This document shows, piece after piece, positions 44,064 to 53,424 of a DNA stretch of 64,000 nucleotides. The notes beneath the pieces were generated by a model. That model did not search any database and was not told where the DNA came from. It saw only the letters and a program-made list of their open reading frames with translations. The position numbers and the translations under genes are program-made. Within the stretch, counting starts at the first letter, position 1. Every line of letters begins with the position of its first letter. This stretch comes from an uncultured Bacteroidia bacterium (GTDB taxonomy: Bacteria; Bacteroidota; Bacteroidia; Bacteroidales; UBA932): positions 1 to 64,000 of the forward strand of contig CACZUR010000006.1 of the NCBI GenBank assembly GCA_902784435.1, in the 5' to 3' direction.

Positions 44064-47000
44064 ATGAAACGCATCCTCCTCTCTGCAGTGATGGCCCTCA
44101 TTGCGGCCGTTCTGCCTGCCCAACACCAGATTGCTAAAGCCCAAACTATGAACGGATATCAACTTGCGTCGCTCTGGAAAGAGTACACGGCCGCTTCCAA
44201 GGCGGACCTCCCGAAGAAAGAAGCCGCTGCCCTGGAAAAAATCAAGGCCGAGGCTCTGGCAAAACACCTTCCGGTAGACTTCTACGACGCCGCCACGCTG
44301 TACGTGAACGTGGTGCAGCGGCGGGACTGGAAGCAGCACGATGCCCTTCGCAGCACCCTGGCCAAGGAAGTGGAGCAGTTCAATGAGCCCATTGTCACCT
44401 TCCTGTGGATGATGGAGTGGGACAGCGCCTCCAAGTCCCGGCTGCTGGACTATGTGAAAGCCCATCCGGATGGCTTCCAGGGCAATCATCCATCCCTGCA
44501 CAAGGGTATTGACGGCATGCTGAACGGAGCGCTGCAGCACTTCGTGCAGACGGATAAGGAGTATGTGCTGTGGCGGCTGTATTCCCGCAATGACGACGTC
44601 TACAGCCTACTGAAGGCAGAACTGGGCGGAAGATATCCCGCGGACGGCATCCTGGAGTATATCAAGGCGTCCGACAAGTACTATTCCACGCGGGAGGAAG
44701 AATGCGCTGTGATGCAGGAGCTCATGGACCGCTACCAGGGTACAGCGCTGGGACTTTTCCCGGAGTCGGCGCTGCTGAGCCTGCGTTTCGACGCCCTGGA
44801 CAGCCGCAAGGCCCCCGCCGGGGACTATGAAGCCCTGTATAAGGATTGTCGGGCATTTGAAAAGCGGCGCGCCGCCTTCAAGGGGGAGGAAGCCGTCCTG
44901 GCCAAAGCCTGCGAGCGGGTGGAAGGCCTTGTGGACAGGCTTACCCAGACGGGTCTGTCCCTGGACGCCAACCAGCAGGAAATTTGCCTGGTGTTCCAGA
45001 ACCTGCCCGGGGCCGAAGTCAAGCTTCGGCAGGAAAAGAAAGTGCTCCAGACCTGGAAGGTGAAGAATACCGCCCGCAGTTTTTATCTGAGAGATACCGT
45101 GAAACTGGCCATGCCCGTGCTTCCGGACGGCAGTTATACCGTTGAGGCCGTCCAGGGAGACGATCTGGCCACCGACGAATTCGAGCAGTATACCCTCTCC
45201 ATCGCCACCCGCACGGACAGCCGCGGCCGGTGCGTGTACGTGACCGACTATGAGACGGGCGTTCCGCTGCGCAGCTTTACCCTGCGCCTTTATAAAAACG
45301 GCAGGGAACTGGCCTCCTCCACCATGGCACAGGACGGGTTTACGCCCATTCCCCAGGCCTTCCTCCGGCACATGGACAAGTCCGACGCCACTTTCCGCGT
45401 GGTGGCGGAATCCGGCACGCGCAAAACCCGCCGTCTGGCCCTGCAGAGCAGTTTCAGGCCCTCCAACCATCACTACGACTACACCCGCTGCAACATTTAC
45501 AAAGACCGGGGCGCCTACAATCCCGGCGACACGGTGAAGTTCAAGGTCATCGTGTATAAGGGAGACCCGGAATACAGCCTGGAAGTGGAGAGGGACAAGA
45601 AAGTGGAAGTGCGCCTGCACGACTCCGAAGACAATGTCCTGGAAACCCTGACGCTCACCACCAATGCGTGGGGCTCGGTTTCCGGCTCCTTCGTACTGCC
45701 TACGGGGCTCCGCAACGGCCGCTTCGAACTGGAAGTGGTGGGTATCGGGGCCGATTGGTTCCGCGTGGACGAATTCGTCCTGCCTTCCTTCGACCTCAGC
45801 TGGGACCGGCTGGACGACGTTTACTTCGTGGGCTCACAAGTGCCTGTGAGCGGAAAACTCATCAGTTATTCCGGTCACAAGCTCAGCGGTGCCCGCATCC
45901 ACATCCAGGTAAAGCATTACGGCTCCACCATCCTTCAAGAGGATATCCCTGTGGCCGATGACAACACGTTCCGCTTTGCGTTCAAGGCCAAAGACACCGG
46001 CTACTATAGTATAGAAGCTGCCGTGACGGACGCCACCGGTGAGACGCTGGAATTCACTCAGGGGTACTACATCGGTGACGAACTCCAGATAGAGGCCACT
46101 GTCCCGGACAAGGCCGACGACAACCTGCTTCCGGCCGAAGAAAAGGATCGGGAACGGTATTGGATGCGCTCCACGCCGCGTTACACCATTGAAACCACCC
46201 TTTTGAAAATGAAACTACAAGCCCGGGACGAGGGCGGCAACCCCGTTCCGCTGCAGGTGCACTATGAAGTGCTGGACGGTGCCGGACTGGCCATTGCCAG
46301 CGGGGACACCCCCTCCGGAGAACTGTTCTCCGTGCAGCTTCCCGGCGCGGGCCTGTACCGCGTGAAAGCCCGGGTCCAGGCGCTCAACGCGGCCGGCGCC
46401 ACTGTGAGCAAAGAGCAGATTTTCCGCATCTTCTGCATTCCTGAGGGGAGCCGTACGCTGTTCAAGGACGTGGCCCGCGTGTTCCTCGCCGGCCCCCTGA
46501 CGGTCGCTTCCGGCGCCAATATATCGGCCCGGATGGGTACCACCGAGGGCGATGCCTGGGCCGTGGTCACCCTGTACGGGAAAGAGCGCCAGGTGCTGTA
46601 TCACCAGATGCTGCACGTCTCCAATGACGCAGTGGCAGACATCTCCCTGCCGTACCTGGATTCCTATCCGGATGCCGTGCGCCTGCAGGTGTTCTATTTC
46701 ATTCACGGAGACAGCGTGAAGTTCGACCGACAGTATCGGCGCGAAAAGGATAAATACACCCTGCCGCTGCAGTTCACCCGCTTTGTGGACAAGGCCTTCC
46801 CCGGCGTGGAATACAGCTTTGCCGTGAAAACGGCCGTGGGCGTCGAGGCCCTGGCTGCCGTCTGGGACAAGAGCATGGACGCCATCGCCACCAACGACTG
46901 GCCGCTGGTAAACACCCGCGACGTCAATGTGGAGAGCGTATACGTGAGTTCTGTCTGCGGCCACGTGGGAACTGGCAGTAACGACGATGTGGTGGCCTAT

Positions 47001-49391
47001 GGCTACGGTGGAATACGGACCAAGGGCCTTGGGCGCGCCAGAAATAGTGCCGTGATGATGGACGTGGAAATGGCCGCCGCTCCCGCTCCCATGGAGGGAA
47101 TGGACATGGAAGAGGCCGTGCCCTTCCAGTTGGCGGAATCCAAGCCGCAGTTCGGCGTGCTGGACGATGTCCAGGTGCGCGAGGAATTCTCGTCGGCCCT
47201 CACCTTCCAGCCGCATCTGTATCCGGCGGCCGACGGCACCGTGAACTTCAGTTTCCGCACCTCGGACAAACTGAGCACCTTCTATGTACGCGTGTATGCG
47301 CACGACGCGCTCATGCACAATGCCATCTGCGAGGGTGAAATGGTGGTGTCCCTGCCCGTGAAAGTATCTCTGCTGGAGCCCCGTTACCTGTACGCCGGAG
47401 ACAGCTGGCAGGCCGCCGTCACCTTGTCCTCCATGGCCGATGAACCGGTTTCCGGCACCATCGCCCTCAAGGTAGGGGACACCGAGCAGCAGCTGCCCGT
47501 CACGGTAGGTCCCGGCGAGACGCTGGTGAGAAGCTTCACCGTAGCCGCTCCCGAGACGGCCGGCGAACTCACTGTCACCGCGGGCTTCAAGGCGGCCGAT
47601 TTCTCCGACGCCGTCCGTGTGAAGATTCCCGTGAGTCCCGCCGCCCAGGTTCTCACCGAAGCCCATTCCGCCGTGCTCCGCGCCGGCATGGACCGCGAGG
47701 CCCTGCTGCAGGAACTCCGCGCCCGTTTTGTGAACGTGCCTGGCGGAAAGGCCTCCCTGAAGGAAATTACCATCCTGGACATGGTTCGCGAGGCCATTCC
47801 CGCCCACGTGGAGCCCTCCGGCGCCGACGTTCTGTCGCTCTCCGAGGCCTGGTACATCCGCCTGATGGCGGATCGCCTGAACGGCGCCGAATCCGATGCG
47901 GAGGAAGATGCTCCTGCGGTCGCTGATAAGAAGGCCGATGCTCCCTTAGGAGCCTCTTCCTCTGATAGCGTCTCTGATGCGGAGCTTTTGGAGAAGGTCA
48001 TGGCCTGCAGGAATGCCGACGGCGGCTTCGGCTGGTTCGAAGGCATGAATTCCAGCCCCGTGATTACGGCGGTGATGCTGGAGCGCTTTGCCAAGTTGCG
48101 GGATCGTGGATTCGCGGTGCCGGATGTGGTATCGGCCGTGACGTTCCTGGATAAGGTGCAGTTCGGCGACGTGCCGCCCGTGTGGCGCGGCGGCCTGTCT
48201 GACGACCAGTATGTATACGTGCGTTCCATGTACTCCGAGGTGCCGTTCCAGGTGTCGCCCAACACGCAGGGCGGCAAGAAGCGCCTGGCGGAATTCAAGA
48301 AGAGCGTAAAGGCCAACCTGACGCCTTCCAAGGCCGATGGCCGCGGCCTCAAGGGCCAGATTCTGGCCAAGGCCCGCCGGCTGCTCACCCTCCGCAACCT
48401 GAACGGGCGCGAGGGCGGCATCGCCCTGGCCAAGGCCTGGGGCATCACGCTTGGGACATCGGCCAAACTGTCGGCCTCCATCAAGGCCGATGTGGCCTCC
48501 CTGCTGGAGTATGCCGTAGAGCACCGCGACGGCGGCTGGTACTACCCCAACGCCGTCATGCCGTGGCGCGGCCTGCTGGAGAGCGAGGCCTATGCCCACG
48601 CCCTGCTTTGCGACCTCATGAAGGTGGAGGCTTCTGGCGGGGCCGTCGGGAACGCCCCTTCGGTCGCTGATAAGAAGGCCGATGCTCCTTCAGGGGCGTC
48701 CCCGTCGGCCAGTAATAAGAAGGCCGATGCTCCCTCAGGGGCGTCCCCGTCGGCCGCCGAAGTGGCCGATGGCGTGCGCCTGTGGCTGATGCTCCAGAAG
48801 GAAACGCAGAAGTGGGATGCCGAGCCTGCGTTCATCGACGCCATTACCGCCATCCTGGATGGCTCCGAGGCCGTCCTGAACACCCGGGTGCTGGCACTTT
48901 CCGCCACGTTCGAGGCCCCGTTCAAGGACATCAAGGCCAGCGGGAACGGGTTCACCATCGGCAGGACCTTCTTCCGTGACGGCGTGGAGATCAAGCCCGG
49001 AGACCCGGTGAAGGTGGGCGACAAGATCCAGATCCGCTATAGCGTCTGGAACGCCGAGAACCGCTCCTTCGTGAAGGTGTCCGCCGGCCGAGAGGCTTCC
49101 CTGAGCCCCGTCCAGCAGTTGTCCGGCCACGTGGGCTACGGCTTCATCCGCCCGCTGCGGTCCGGCTTTATCTGGGGCTTCTACCCCCAGGGCTACCGCA
49201 ATGTGAAGGCCGCCTGCACGGAGTACTACTTCGACAGCTATCCGGAGGAGAAATCCGAGCTCTCCGAGGAGTTCTTCGTGGTCCGCTCCGGTGCCTTCGT
49301 GGCCCCTGTCGTCACCATCGAGTCGCTGTACGCCTCCCACTACCGTGCCAACGCCGCCTATCACGGTATCCTCACCTCCACGGCCGACTAA
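44064..49391 (+). CDS. Alpha-2-macroglobulin family protein (large, no thioester motif)
   Basis: 1775 residues. Signal peptide (1-19). An N-terminal helical region precedes macroglobulin domains: 'GRCVYVTDYETGVPLRSFTL', 'YKDRGAYNPGDTVKFKVIVY', 'LRNGRFELEVVG' and the A2M core 'REEFSSALTFQPHLYPAADG' with 'KLSTFYVRVYAHDALMHNA'. An alpha-alpha-barrel (thioester-domain-like) region follows from about residue 1240 ('MACRNADGGFGWFEGMNSSP'). I see no CxEQ thioester, so trapping would have to be non-covalent. It probably guards the envelope against proteases or acts in periplasmic quality control. Two low-complexity linkers (about 1280-1305 and 1525-1570) carry the repeated ADAPSGASPSA insertion. It starts 52 bases after folC. 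Confidence 0.9.
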   Translation: MKRILLSAVMALIAAVLPAQHQIAKAQTMNGYQLASLWKEYTAASKADLPKKEAAALEKIKAEALAKHLPVDFYDAATLYVNVVQRRDWKQHDALRSTLAKEVEQFNEPIVTFLWMMEWDSASKSRLLDYVKAHPDGFQGNHPSLHKGIDGMLNGALQHFVQTDKEYVLWRLYSRNDDVYSLLKAELGGRYPADGILEYIKASDKYYSTREEECAVMQELMDRYQGTALGLFPESALLSLRFDALDSRKAPAGDYEALYKDCRAFEKRRAAFKGEEAVLAKACERVEGLVDRLTQTGLSLDANQQEICLVFQNLPGAEVKLRQEKKVLQTWKVKNTARSFYLRDTVKLAMPVLPDGSYTVEAVQGDDLATDEFEQYTLSIATRTDSRGRCVYVTDYETGVPLRSFTLRLYKNGRELASSTMAQDGFTPIPQAFLRHMDKSDATFRVVAESGTRKTRRLALQSSFRPSNHHYDYTRCNIYKDRGAYNPGDTVKFKVIVYKGDPEYSLEVERDKKVEVRLHDSEDNVLETLTLTTNAWGSVSGSFVLPTGLRNGRFELEVVGIGADWFRVDEFVLPSFDLSWDRLDDVYFVGSQVPVSGKLISYSGHKLSGARIHIQVKHYGSTILQEDIPVADDNTFRFAFKAKDTGYYSIEAAVTDATGETLEFTQGYYIGDELQIEATVPDKADDNLLPAEEKDRERYWMRSTPRYTIETTLLKMKLQARDEGGNPVPLQVHYEVLDGAGLAIASGDTPSGELFSVQLPGAGLYRVKARVQALNAAGATVSKEQIFRIFCIPEGSRTLFKDVARVFLAGPLTVASGANISARMGTTEGDAWAVVTLYGKERQVLYHQMLHVSNDAVADISLPYLDSYPDAVRLQVFYFIHGDSVKFDRQYRREKDKYTLPLQFTRFVDKAFPGVEYSFAVKTAVGVEALAAVWDKSMDAIATNDWPLVNTRDVNVESVYVSSVCGHVGTGSNDDVVAYGYGGIRTKGLGRARNSAVMMDVEMAAAPAPMEGMDMEEAVPFQLAESKPQFGVLDDVQVREEFSSALTFQPHLYPAADGTVNFSFRTSDKLSTFYVRVYAHDALMHNAICEGEMVVSLPVKVSLLEPRYLYAGDSWQAAVTLSSMADEPVSGTIALKVGDTEQQLPVTVGPGETLVRSFTVAAPETAGELTVTAGFKAADFSDAVRVKIPVSPAAQVLTEAHSAVLRAGMDREALLQELRARFVNVPGGKASLKEITILDMVREAIPAHVEPSGADVLSLSEAWYIRLMADRLNGAESDAEEDAPAVADKKADAPLGASSSDSVSDAELLEKVMACRNADGGFGWFEGMNSSPVITAVMLERFAKLRDRGFAVPDVVSAVTFLDKVQFGDVPPVWRGGLSDDQYVYVRSMYSEVPFQVSPNTQGGKKRLAEFKKSVKANLTPSKADGRGLKGQILAKARRLLTLRNLNGREGGIALAKAWGITLGTSAKLSASIKADVASLLEYAVEHRDGGWYYPNAVMPWRGLLESEAYAHALLCDLMKVEASGGAVGNAPSVADKKADAPSGASPSASNKKADAPSGASPSAAEVADGVRLWLMLQKETQKWDAEPAFIDAITAILDGSEAVLNTRVLALSATFEAPFKDIKASGNGFTIGRTFFRDGVEIKPGDPVKVGDKIQIRYSVWNAENRSFVKVSAGREASLSPVQQLSGHVGYGFIRPLRSGFIWGFYPQGYRNVKAACTEYYFDSYPEEKSELSEEFFVVRSGAFVAPVVTIESLYASHYRANAAYHGILTSTAD
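47925..47966 (+). repeat. In-frame insertion element in macroglobulin gene, copy 1
   Basis: GATAAGAAGGCCGATGCTCC followed by CTTAGGAGCCTCTTCCTCTGAT, coding DKKADAPLGASSSD. It is preceded by GCTCCTGCGGTCGCT, shared (with two changes) with copy 2. Confidence 0.65.
48669..48755 (+). repeat. In-frame insertion element in macroglobulin gene, copies 2 and 3
   Basis: Two 42-bp units (48669-48710 and 48714-48755), separated by AGT, differ at only two bases. They code (D/N)KKADAPSGASPSA twice. Each contains GCTCC-YTCA-GGGGC and GGGG-CGT-CCCC, short self-complementary cores. Confidence 0.8.
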
Positions 49392-49508
49392 CGGGCTTTG
49401 GCGCCTGGCCTGCCTGGTCCCGTAGACTGCACGGCCCGTGGCCTGCCTGCGCCAAATGCCTTTCGGCATCGGCATGGTTTATAATTGGCTGATAATCAGC
49501 GAGTTGTT

Positions 49509-49543
49509 GATTTTTATCGGAGCAAATAGCGCCGATAAAAATC
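49509..49543. repeat. Palindromic intergenic element, copy 2
   Basis: 12-bp perfect arms (49509-49520 with 49532-49543) around AGCAAATAGCG, identical over 35 bases to 33512-33546. A small palindrome CTGATAATCAG lies just upstream, as in copy 1, so the homologous unit is longer than the core. It stands downstream of the macroglobulin gene. The adjoining 49392-49480 is another GC-rich spacer with repeated GCCTGCC words. Confidence 0.8.
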
Positions 49544-49579
49544 TATAAGTGCCTGATATAGATGCATTTACGTATCATG

Positions 49580-49615
49580 AAAAAAGCGCCGGCGGAAAAC
49601 CGCTGGCGCTTTTTT
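49580..49615 (-). terminator. Terminator of tRNA-Val (bidirectional hairpin)
   Basis: AAAAAAGCGCC-GGCGG pairs with CCGC-TGGCGCTTTTTT around AAAA. The T run on either strand lets it end both tRNA-Val and transcripts from the left. Confidence 0.85.
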
Positions 49616-49618
49616 GTG

Positions 49619-49693
49619 TGGGCGGTACTGGATTCGAACCAGTGACCCCCTGCTTGTAAGGCAGGTGCTCTGAACCAACTGAGCTAACCGCCC
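49619..49693 (-). tRNA. tRNA-Val (anticodon TAC)
   Basis: On the minus strand the acceptor GGGCGGT pairs with ACCGCCC, the anticodon stem CCTGC pairs with GCAGG around CTTACAA (anticodon TAC), and the T arm is CTGGTTCGAATCCAG. Discriminator A; CCA not encoded. Confidence 0.95.
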
Positions 49694-49704
49694 GAAAGGG
49701 AATG

Positions 49705-49735
49705 CAAAGGTAGTAAGAATTCCCGAAATTCCAAA
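49705..49735 (-). promoter_or_regulatory. Promoter of tRNA-Val
   Basis: On the minus strand TTTG (49735-49732), 19 bases, TACCTTTG (49712-49705). The mature tRNA starts 11 nt after the -7 box. Confidence 0.8.
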
Positions 49736-49745
49736 TTTTTTGTGC

Positions 49746-50168
49746 CTAAATGTGCCCGCCGCCTTCGGCTTCCAGTTCCTTGTCCACTTTGTTCTTTTCT
49801 GCCATCAGCAGGTCCAGGAGCCAGTCTTTCTGTTCATCTACAAGGCCCAGGTCGCGGCAGGCACTCTCGTAACGGGCCAGGACGGCTTCCTGGTAGCGGT
49901 GATAGCGCATGGACTTGAGGATTTCCTCTTCTATGGTTTCGTGTTCAATCTCGTAGCTGTCTTTGTAGTACTGTTTGTACACTTTCTCCGAACTGTAACG
50001 GAGGCAAAAGTAAAACAGCCCCGTTGCCAGGATTACGATTCCCAAAATGCCTACGACAAGGGGGACTTTCTGGATAAGGCCCAGCAGCCCCAGCGTAGAC
50101 CCGGCAAGGAACATGACAAGGGCAGCGAGTTCGGCGCGATGCCGTTTAACTATTGAGGAAATCTTCAT
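49746..50168 (-). CDS. Small two-TM membrane protein, last gene of the regulatory operon
   Basis: 140 residues; not recognised. Two hydrophobic segments (about 13-32 and 37-58) are followed by a charged helical tail ('YEIEHETIEEEILKSMRYHR', 'LDLLMAEKNKVDKELEAE') that could form a coiled coil in the cytoplasm. It overlaps the upstream TPR gene by 23 bases, so it is translationally coupled and probably works with that protein. No homology-based function can be given. Confidence 0.65.
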   Translation of the reverse strand: MKISSIVKRHRAELAALVMFLAGSTLGLLGLIQKVPLVVGILGIVILATGLFYFCLRYSSEKVYKQYYKDSYEIEHETIEEEILKSMRYHRYQEAVLARYESACRDLGLVDEQKDWLLDLLMAEKNKVDKELEAEGGGHI

Positions 50169-51477
50169 AATCGGGGAGCACGTTGGTGGTGCGGTTTTGT
50201 AAAATCTTTATCTTGAAATCGTTCTCGGACTCTTTGGAATCCATGGCTTTCTGGAAGGCTCGGCGGGCTGCAAGGGCCTCGTTGTTCTTGCGCCGCATAT
50301 CGTCCAGATTTTCCCTTAACTGCCACTGTTGCACCAGGATGGAAGCGAATGCTATGGCAAACATCACCAGGAAACCCAGAAGGATGGTGAGCTGATTCTG
50401 GGACTTCAGCCGCTGGGCCTCTTCCCGCAGCTGGGCATTGTTCATTTCGGCATCCAGGATGGCCAAGTCTTCATTCTGCACCTTGATATAGACGGAGTCT
50501 TTGTCGTGCATCAGCCGCTCCAGTCTGTCATAGGCCTGGTCGAAGGCCCCCATGTCGGCATAAATCCCGTGGATTTGCTTGTTGCGCGAGAGGCGGGAAT
50601 CCAGGGAATCGGCCATGGAGAGCGCCTGCTGGAACAGCCGCTTGGAGCGAAGGAAAGTGACATCCAGGCCGAAGCGGGTATTGGGATCCATCTGCAGCGT
50701 GTACAGCGGATCCTCTGAGATGGCCTGATAGCACTTCCAGAAATGCTCCATCCGGCCCTGTGCATAGGCCAACTGTGCCTCTGTGAACAGGACTTTCAGG
50801 CGGAGGGAGGGGAAGAAAGACAGGTATTGCCGGGCCTTGTCCAGGTAATCCTGCGCCTGGATAAACTGCTCCATCTTCACGTTTTCCTGGGCCAGCAGGA
50901 TGTACAGGTTGGGAAGGTCCTGCTCTGCCCGGGCGTCGCGGCTCAGATGGGCGGCCTTTTCCAGGTTCTGAATGGCCAGAAAGGAGTTGTCGCGGTAGCT
51001 TTGAATGAGCCCCAGAATGCGGTAGGAGTACATTTTTCCCACCGGTTTTTTCTCGGCCGATGCCAGTCTTTCCATGGCCCTGGCCTCCAGCATGGCCTCC
51101 GAGATGCGGTCCAGTTCTACCAGGAATTCACAGTACTCGTGCAGGGTGGAAAAATAGAACTCCCGGAGGTCCTTCCTGTCGGAGAGCAACTCTTTGATTT
51201 CCGCCACGCACGCATCCATGCGCCCGTATTCTCCCAGGTGATAGCGGACGGGCATTTCCAGCGACAGCGCCAGGCACTTGTAGCGGAAATTCCCCTGGGC
51301 GACGCCGGCCTGGTACAGGGAATCGGCCAGGAACAGATTCTCCGGATTGAACTCCTGCATGCGCCCGTAAGCGTAACGCAGGAAGGTTTTCTGGTCTACC
51401 CGGAGGCGGTTCACAATCTGCCCCGGGGCGGCCAGGCACAGAAGTGCGGCCAATGCCGATATAAGAATCTTTTTCAA
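50146..51477 (-). CDS. TPR membrane protein resembling a histidine kinase without a kinase domain
   Basis: 443 residues. Signal peptide (1-19), helical TPR-like repeats over about 30-345 ('AEQDLPNLYILLAQENVKME', 'FIQAQDYLDKARQYLSFF'), one membrane segment (about 362-382, 'LTILLGFLVMFAIAFASILV'), then a short coiled coil. The layout matches the sensor half of the histidine kinase encoded just upstream, but the protein stops where the kinase would begin. It may be a decoy or co-sensor. 6 bases separate it from the kinase gene. Confidence 0.7.
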   Translation of the reverse strand: MKKILISALAALLCLAAPGQIVNRLRVDQKTFLRYAYGRMQEFNPENLFLADSLYQAGVAQGNFRYKCLALSLEMPVRYHLGEYGRMDACVAEIKELLSDRKDLREFYFSTLHEYCEFLVELDRISEAMLEARAMERLASAEKKPVGKMYSYRILGLIQSYRDNSFLAIQNLEKAAHLSRDARAEQDLPNLYILLAQENVKMEQFIQAQDYLDKARQYLSFFPSLRLKVLFTEAQLAYAQGRMEHFWKCYQAISEDPLYTLQMDPNTRFGLDVTFLRSKRLFQQALSMADSLDSRLSRNKQIHGIYADMGAFDQAYDRLERLMHDKDSVYIKVQNEDLAILDAEMNNAQLREEAQRLKSQNQLTILLGFLVMFAIAFASILVQQWQLRENLDDMRRKNNEALAARRAFQKAMDSKESENDFKIKILQNRTTNVLPDYEDFLNS

Positions 51478-51483
51478 AGTGGC

Positions 51484-53424
51484 TTACTGGGAAGGAGGCG
51501 TTGTGGGGAGGAGGAAAATGAAGCGTGCGCCGCCGGCCGTGTAGGAGGGATCTACATAGATTTTGGCGCCCATGAGGGTGGCGATTTCGCGGCAGATACT
51601 CAGGCCGAGGCCCGTTCCCTGCGCGTATTCATTGAGCTTGGTGAAGCGCTCGAAAATCCTTTCCACATCTTCCGGCGGAATGCCCGTACCAGTGTCGGTT
51701 ACGGCGTAGGTAAGATAACCGGGATTGGAAGCAAGGGAGCTGGAAACCACGATGGAGCCCTGTGCAGTGTGCTTGCAGGCGTTGGTAATGAGGTTGATCA
51801 GGATTTGCTGCACGCGGCGGGGGTCCGTGGTGAAAGTGAAGGGCTCTTTCTCCTCCGGGACATAGGTAAGGGTGACACCGGGCTGCAGCCGGTGCTCCGA
51901 GCTGGAGATGGCCGCCAGGGCCATGGCGTCTTTTTCTCCGGAATCGTAGGAGATGCTGTATTTCCCGCTGTCCATGTCCGACGCATTGAGAATGTCGTCC
52001 AGCAGCATGGTGAGCATATGGGTGTTGTTCACGATGTGGGAGGAGAACTCGTCCTTCTCTTCTGGTGCGAGGGCTCCGTCCGGGAGGGACAGCAGCTGGG
52101 AGAAGCCTACGATGGCGTTCAGGGGCGTACGTACCTCGTGGCTCATATTCTGGATAAAGCGCGTCTTGGCTTCATCGGCCAGCTTTACCTTCCGGTTGGC
52201 TTCCAGGAGCTCCTCGTTGTGACGGCCGAGCGCCCGCATATGCACGACGAGGAAGGAGATGATGGCCACCAGGATGGCGATGGCCAGCAGGAGCACCAGG
52301 CGGTTGATGTTGGCCATTTCCTCTTTCTTGCTGGCCAGTTCTTCCTGCAGGGCGACATTCCGGAGACGGGAATCCATCTCGGCTATCCTGGAGCGGTTGG
52401 ACTGGGCAATCTGCCGTTCGAATTTCGCGACAATCAGCCGTTCAATCTCAAAGCCCTGCTCCTTGTAGTCGTATTGTTCGGCCACATTGGCAATGTACTT
52501 GATTTCCCTGGTCCGCGCTACGGAAAGCTTGCTGATGGAACTGGCGTCGAACTTTCCGTCCATGATGGAGTCCAGGGTTTTGAGCACCAGTTCCGCCGTG
52601 GGGCTGATGCTGATAAGCTGCGGATCCCTCAGGCAGTAATCCCTGTACCGATGGAAATCCTGCCTGCGTTTCTCGTAGGCGGCTATCTTGGCCAGGTGGT
52701 AGGCGCAGCGCAGGCTGTCCAGATGGGTGATGGCGCTATTGACGGCTTTGTCTACGTTGATTTTAACGGAGTCTGCGCCAATCACATAGGTGTCTGACAG
52801 GTCGCAGTACATCCGGGATGCGCTCTGGCGCTTTACCACTGGGTCTTTGGACTCTTCGTAGATCTGGAGACCCTTCAGGATATAATGCTTGGCATTGATA
52901 TAGTCTCCCTGGGCCACATACAGTGCCACCATGTAACGCTGGCTCATCCAGATACCGTAGGTGTCTTCCCTTTGCTGGGCCGTCATCTGCAGCTCCTGCA
53001 GCAGCTCCATGGTGCGGAGCGTCTTGTCGTGGTTGTAGAAATAATTCTGGAGAATCTCGTAGGAATAATAGAAGTACTGCGGGTAGCCGTTTCTGTCGGC
53101 GGCCGCCTTGGTTTCTTCCTGCAAGGCCAGCATGGCGGCATCCTGCTCGTCGGTGGTGACGGTATGGTTGGGAATATGCCGACTGGCGTCCTTCAGGCGC
53201 TCTACATAATATAAGGTCTCGGATTTTTTGTCTTCATAGAGCAGAGCGCGCTGGAGCAAGGCCTCGTTCACCTCCTGGAATCCTTCTTTCCCCACCATCT
53301 TATCGGCCTGCATGAAATAGGCATAGCAGGAGTCGTGCAGCTGGTAAGGGTTGTTTTGGGCAAAGGAAAGGGAGGCCGTTCCCAGAACGGCCGTTAACCA
53401 GGCTGTGAGGCGGAGGTGTCTCAC
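51484..53424 (-). CDS. TPR-type sensor histidine kinase
   Basis: 646 residues from a GTG start. Periplasmic TPR-like sensor (about 25-375), one membrane helix (about 383-403, 'LVLLLAIAILVAIISFLVV'), then HisKA with His429 ('NMSHEVRTPLNAIVGFSQLL') and HATPase ('LINLITNACKHT', 'DTGTGIPPEDVERIFERF', 'GTGLGLSICREIA'). An in-frame ATG-like extension (to 53466) exists, but the GTG at 53424 overlaps the receiver gene's TGA as GTGA and gives a clean signal peptide, so I prefer it. Cognate of the stand-alone receiver upstream. Confidence 0.9.
   Translation of the reverse strand: MRHLRLTAWLTAVLGTASLSFAQNNPYQLHDSCYAYFMQADKMVGKEGFQEVNEALLQRALLYEDKKSETLYYVERLKDASRHIPNHTVTTDEQDAAMLALQEETKAAADRNGYPQYFYYSYEILQNYFYNHDKTLRTMELLQELQMTAQQREDTYGIWMSQRYMVALYVAQGDYINAKHYILKGLQIYEESKDPVVKRQSASRMYCDLSDTYVIGADSVKINVDKAVNSAITHLDSLRCAYHLAKIAAYEKRRQDFHRYRDYCLRDPQLISISPTAELVLKTLDSIMDGKFDASSISKLSVARTREIKYIANVAEQYDYKEQGFEIERLIVAKFERQIAQSNRSRIAEMDSRLRNVALQEELASKKEEMANINRLVLLLAIAILVAIISFLVVHMRALGRHNEELLEANRKVKLADEAKTRFIQNMSHEVRTPLNAIVGFSQLLSLPDGALAPEEKDEFSSHIVNNTHMLTMLLDDILNASDMDSGKYSISYDSGEKDAMALAAISSSEHRLQPGVTLTYVPEEKEPFTFTTDPRRVQQILINLITNACKHTAQGSIVVSSSLASNPGYLTYAVTDTGTGIPPEDVERIFERFTKLNEYAQGTGLGLSICREIATLMGAKIYVDPSYTAGGARFIFLLPTTPPSQ

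Noticed and set aside
44607-48599. Long minus-strand frames opposite the macroglobulin gene
   Set aside because: They are antisense shadows of a confidently identified gene.
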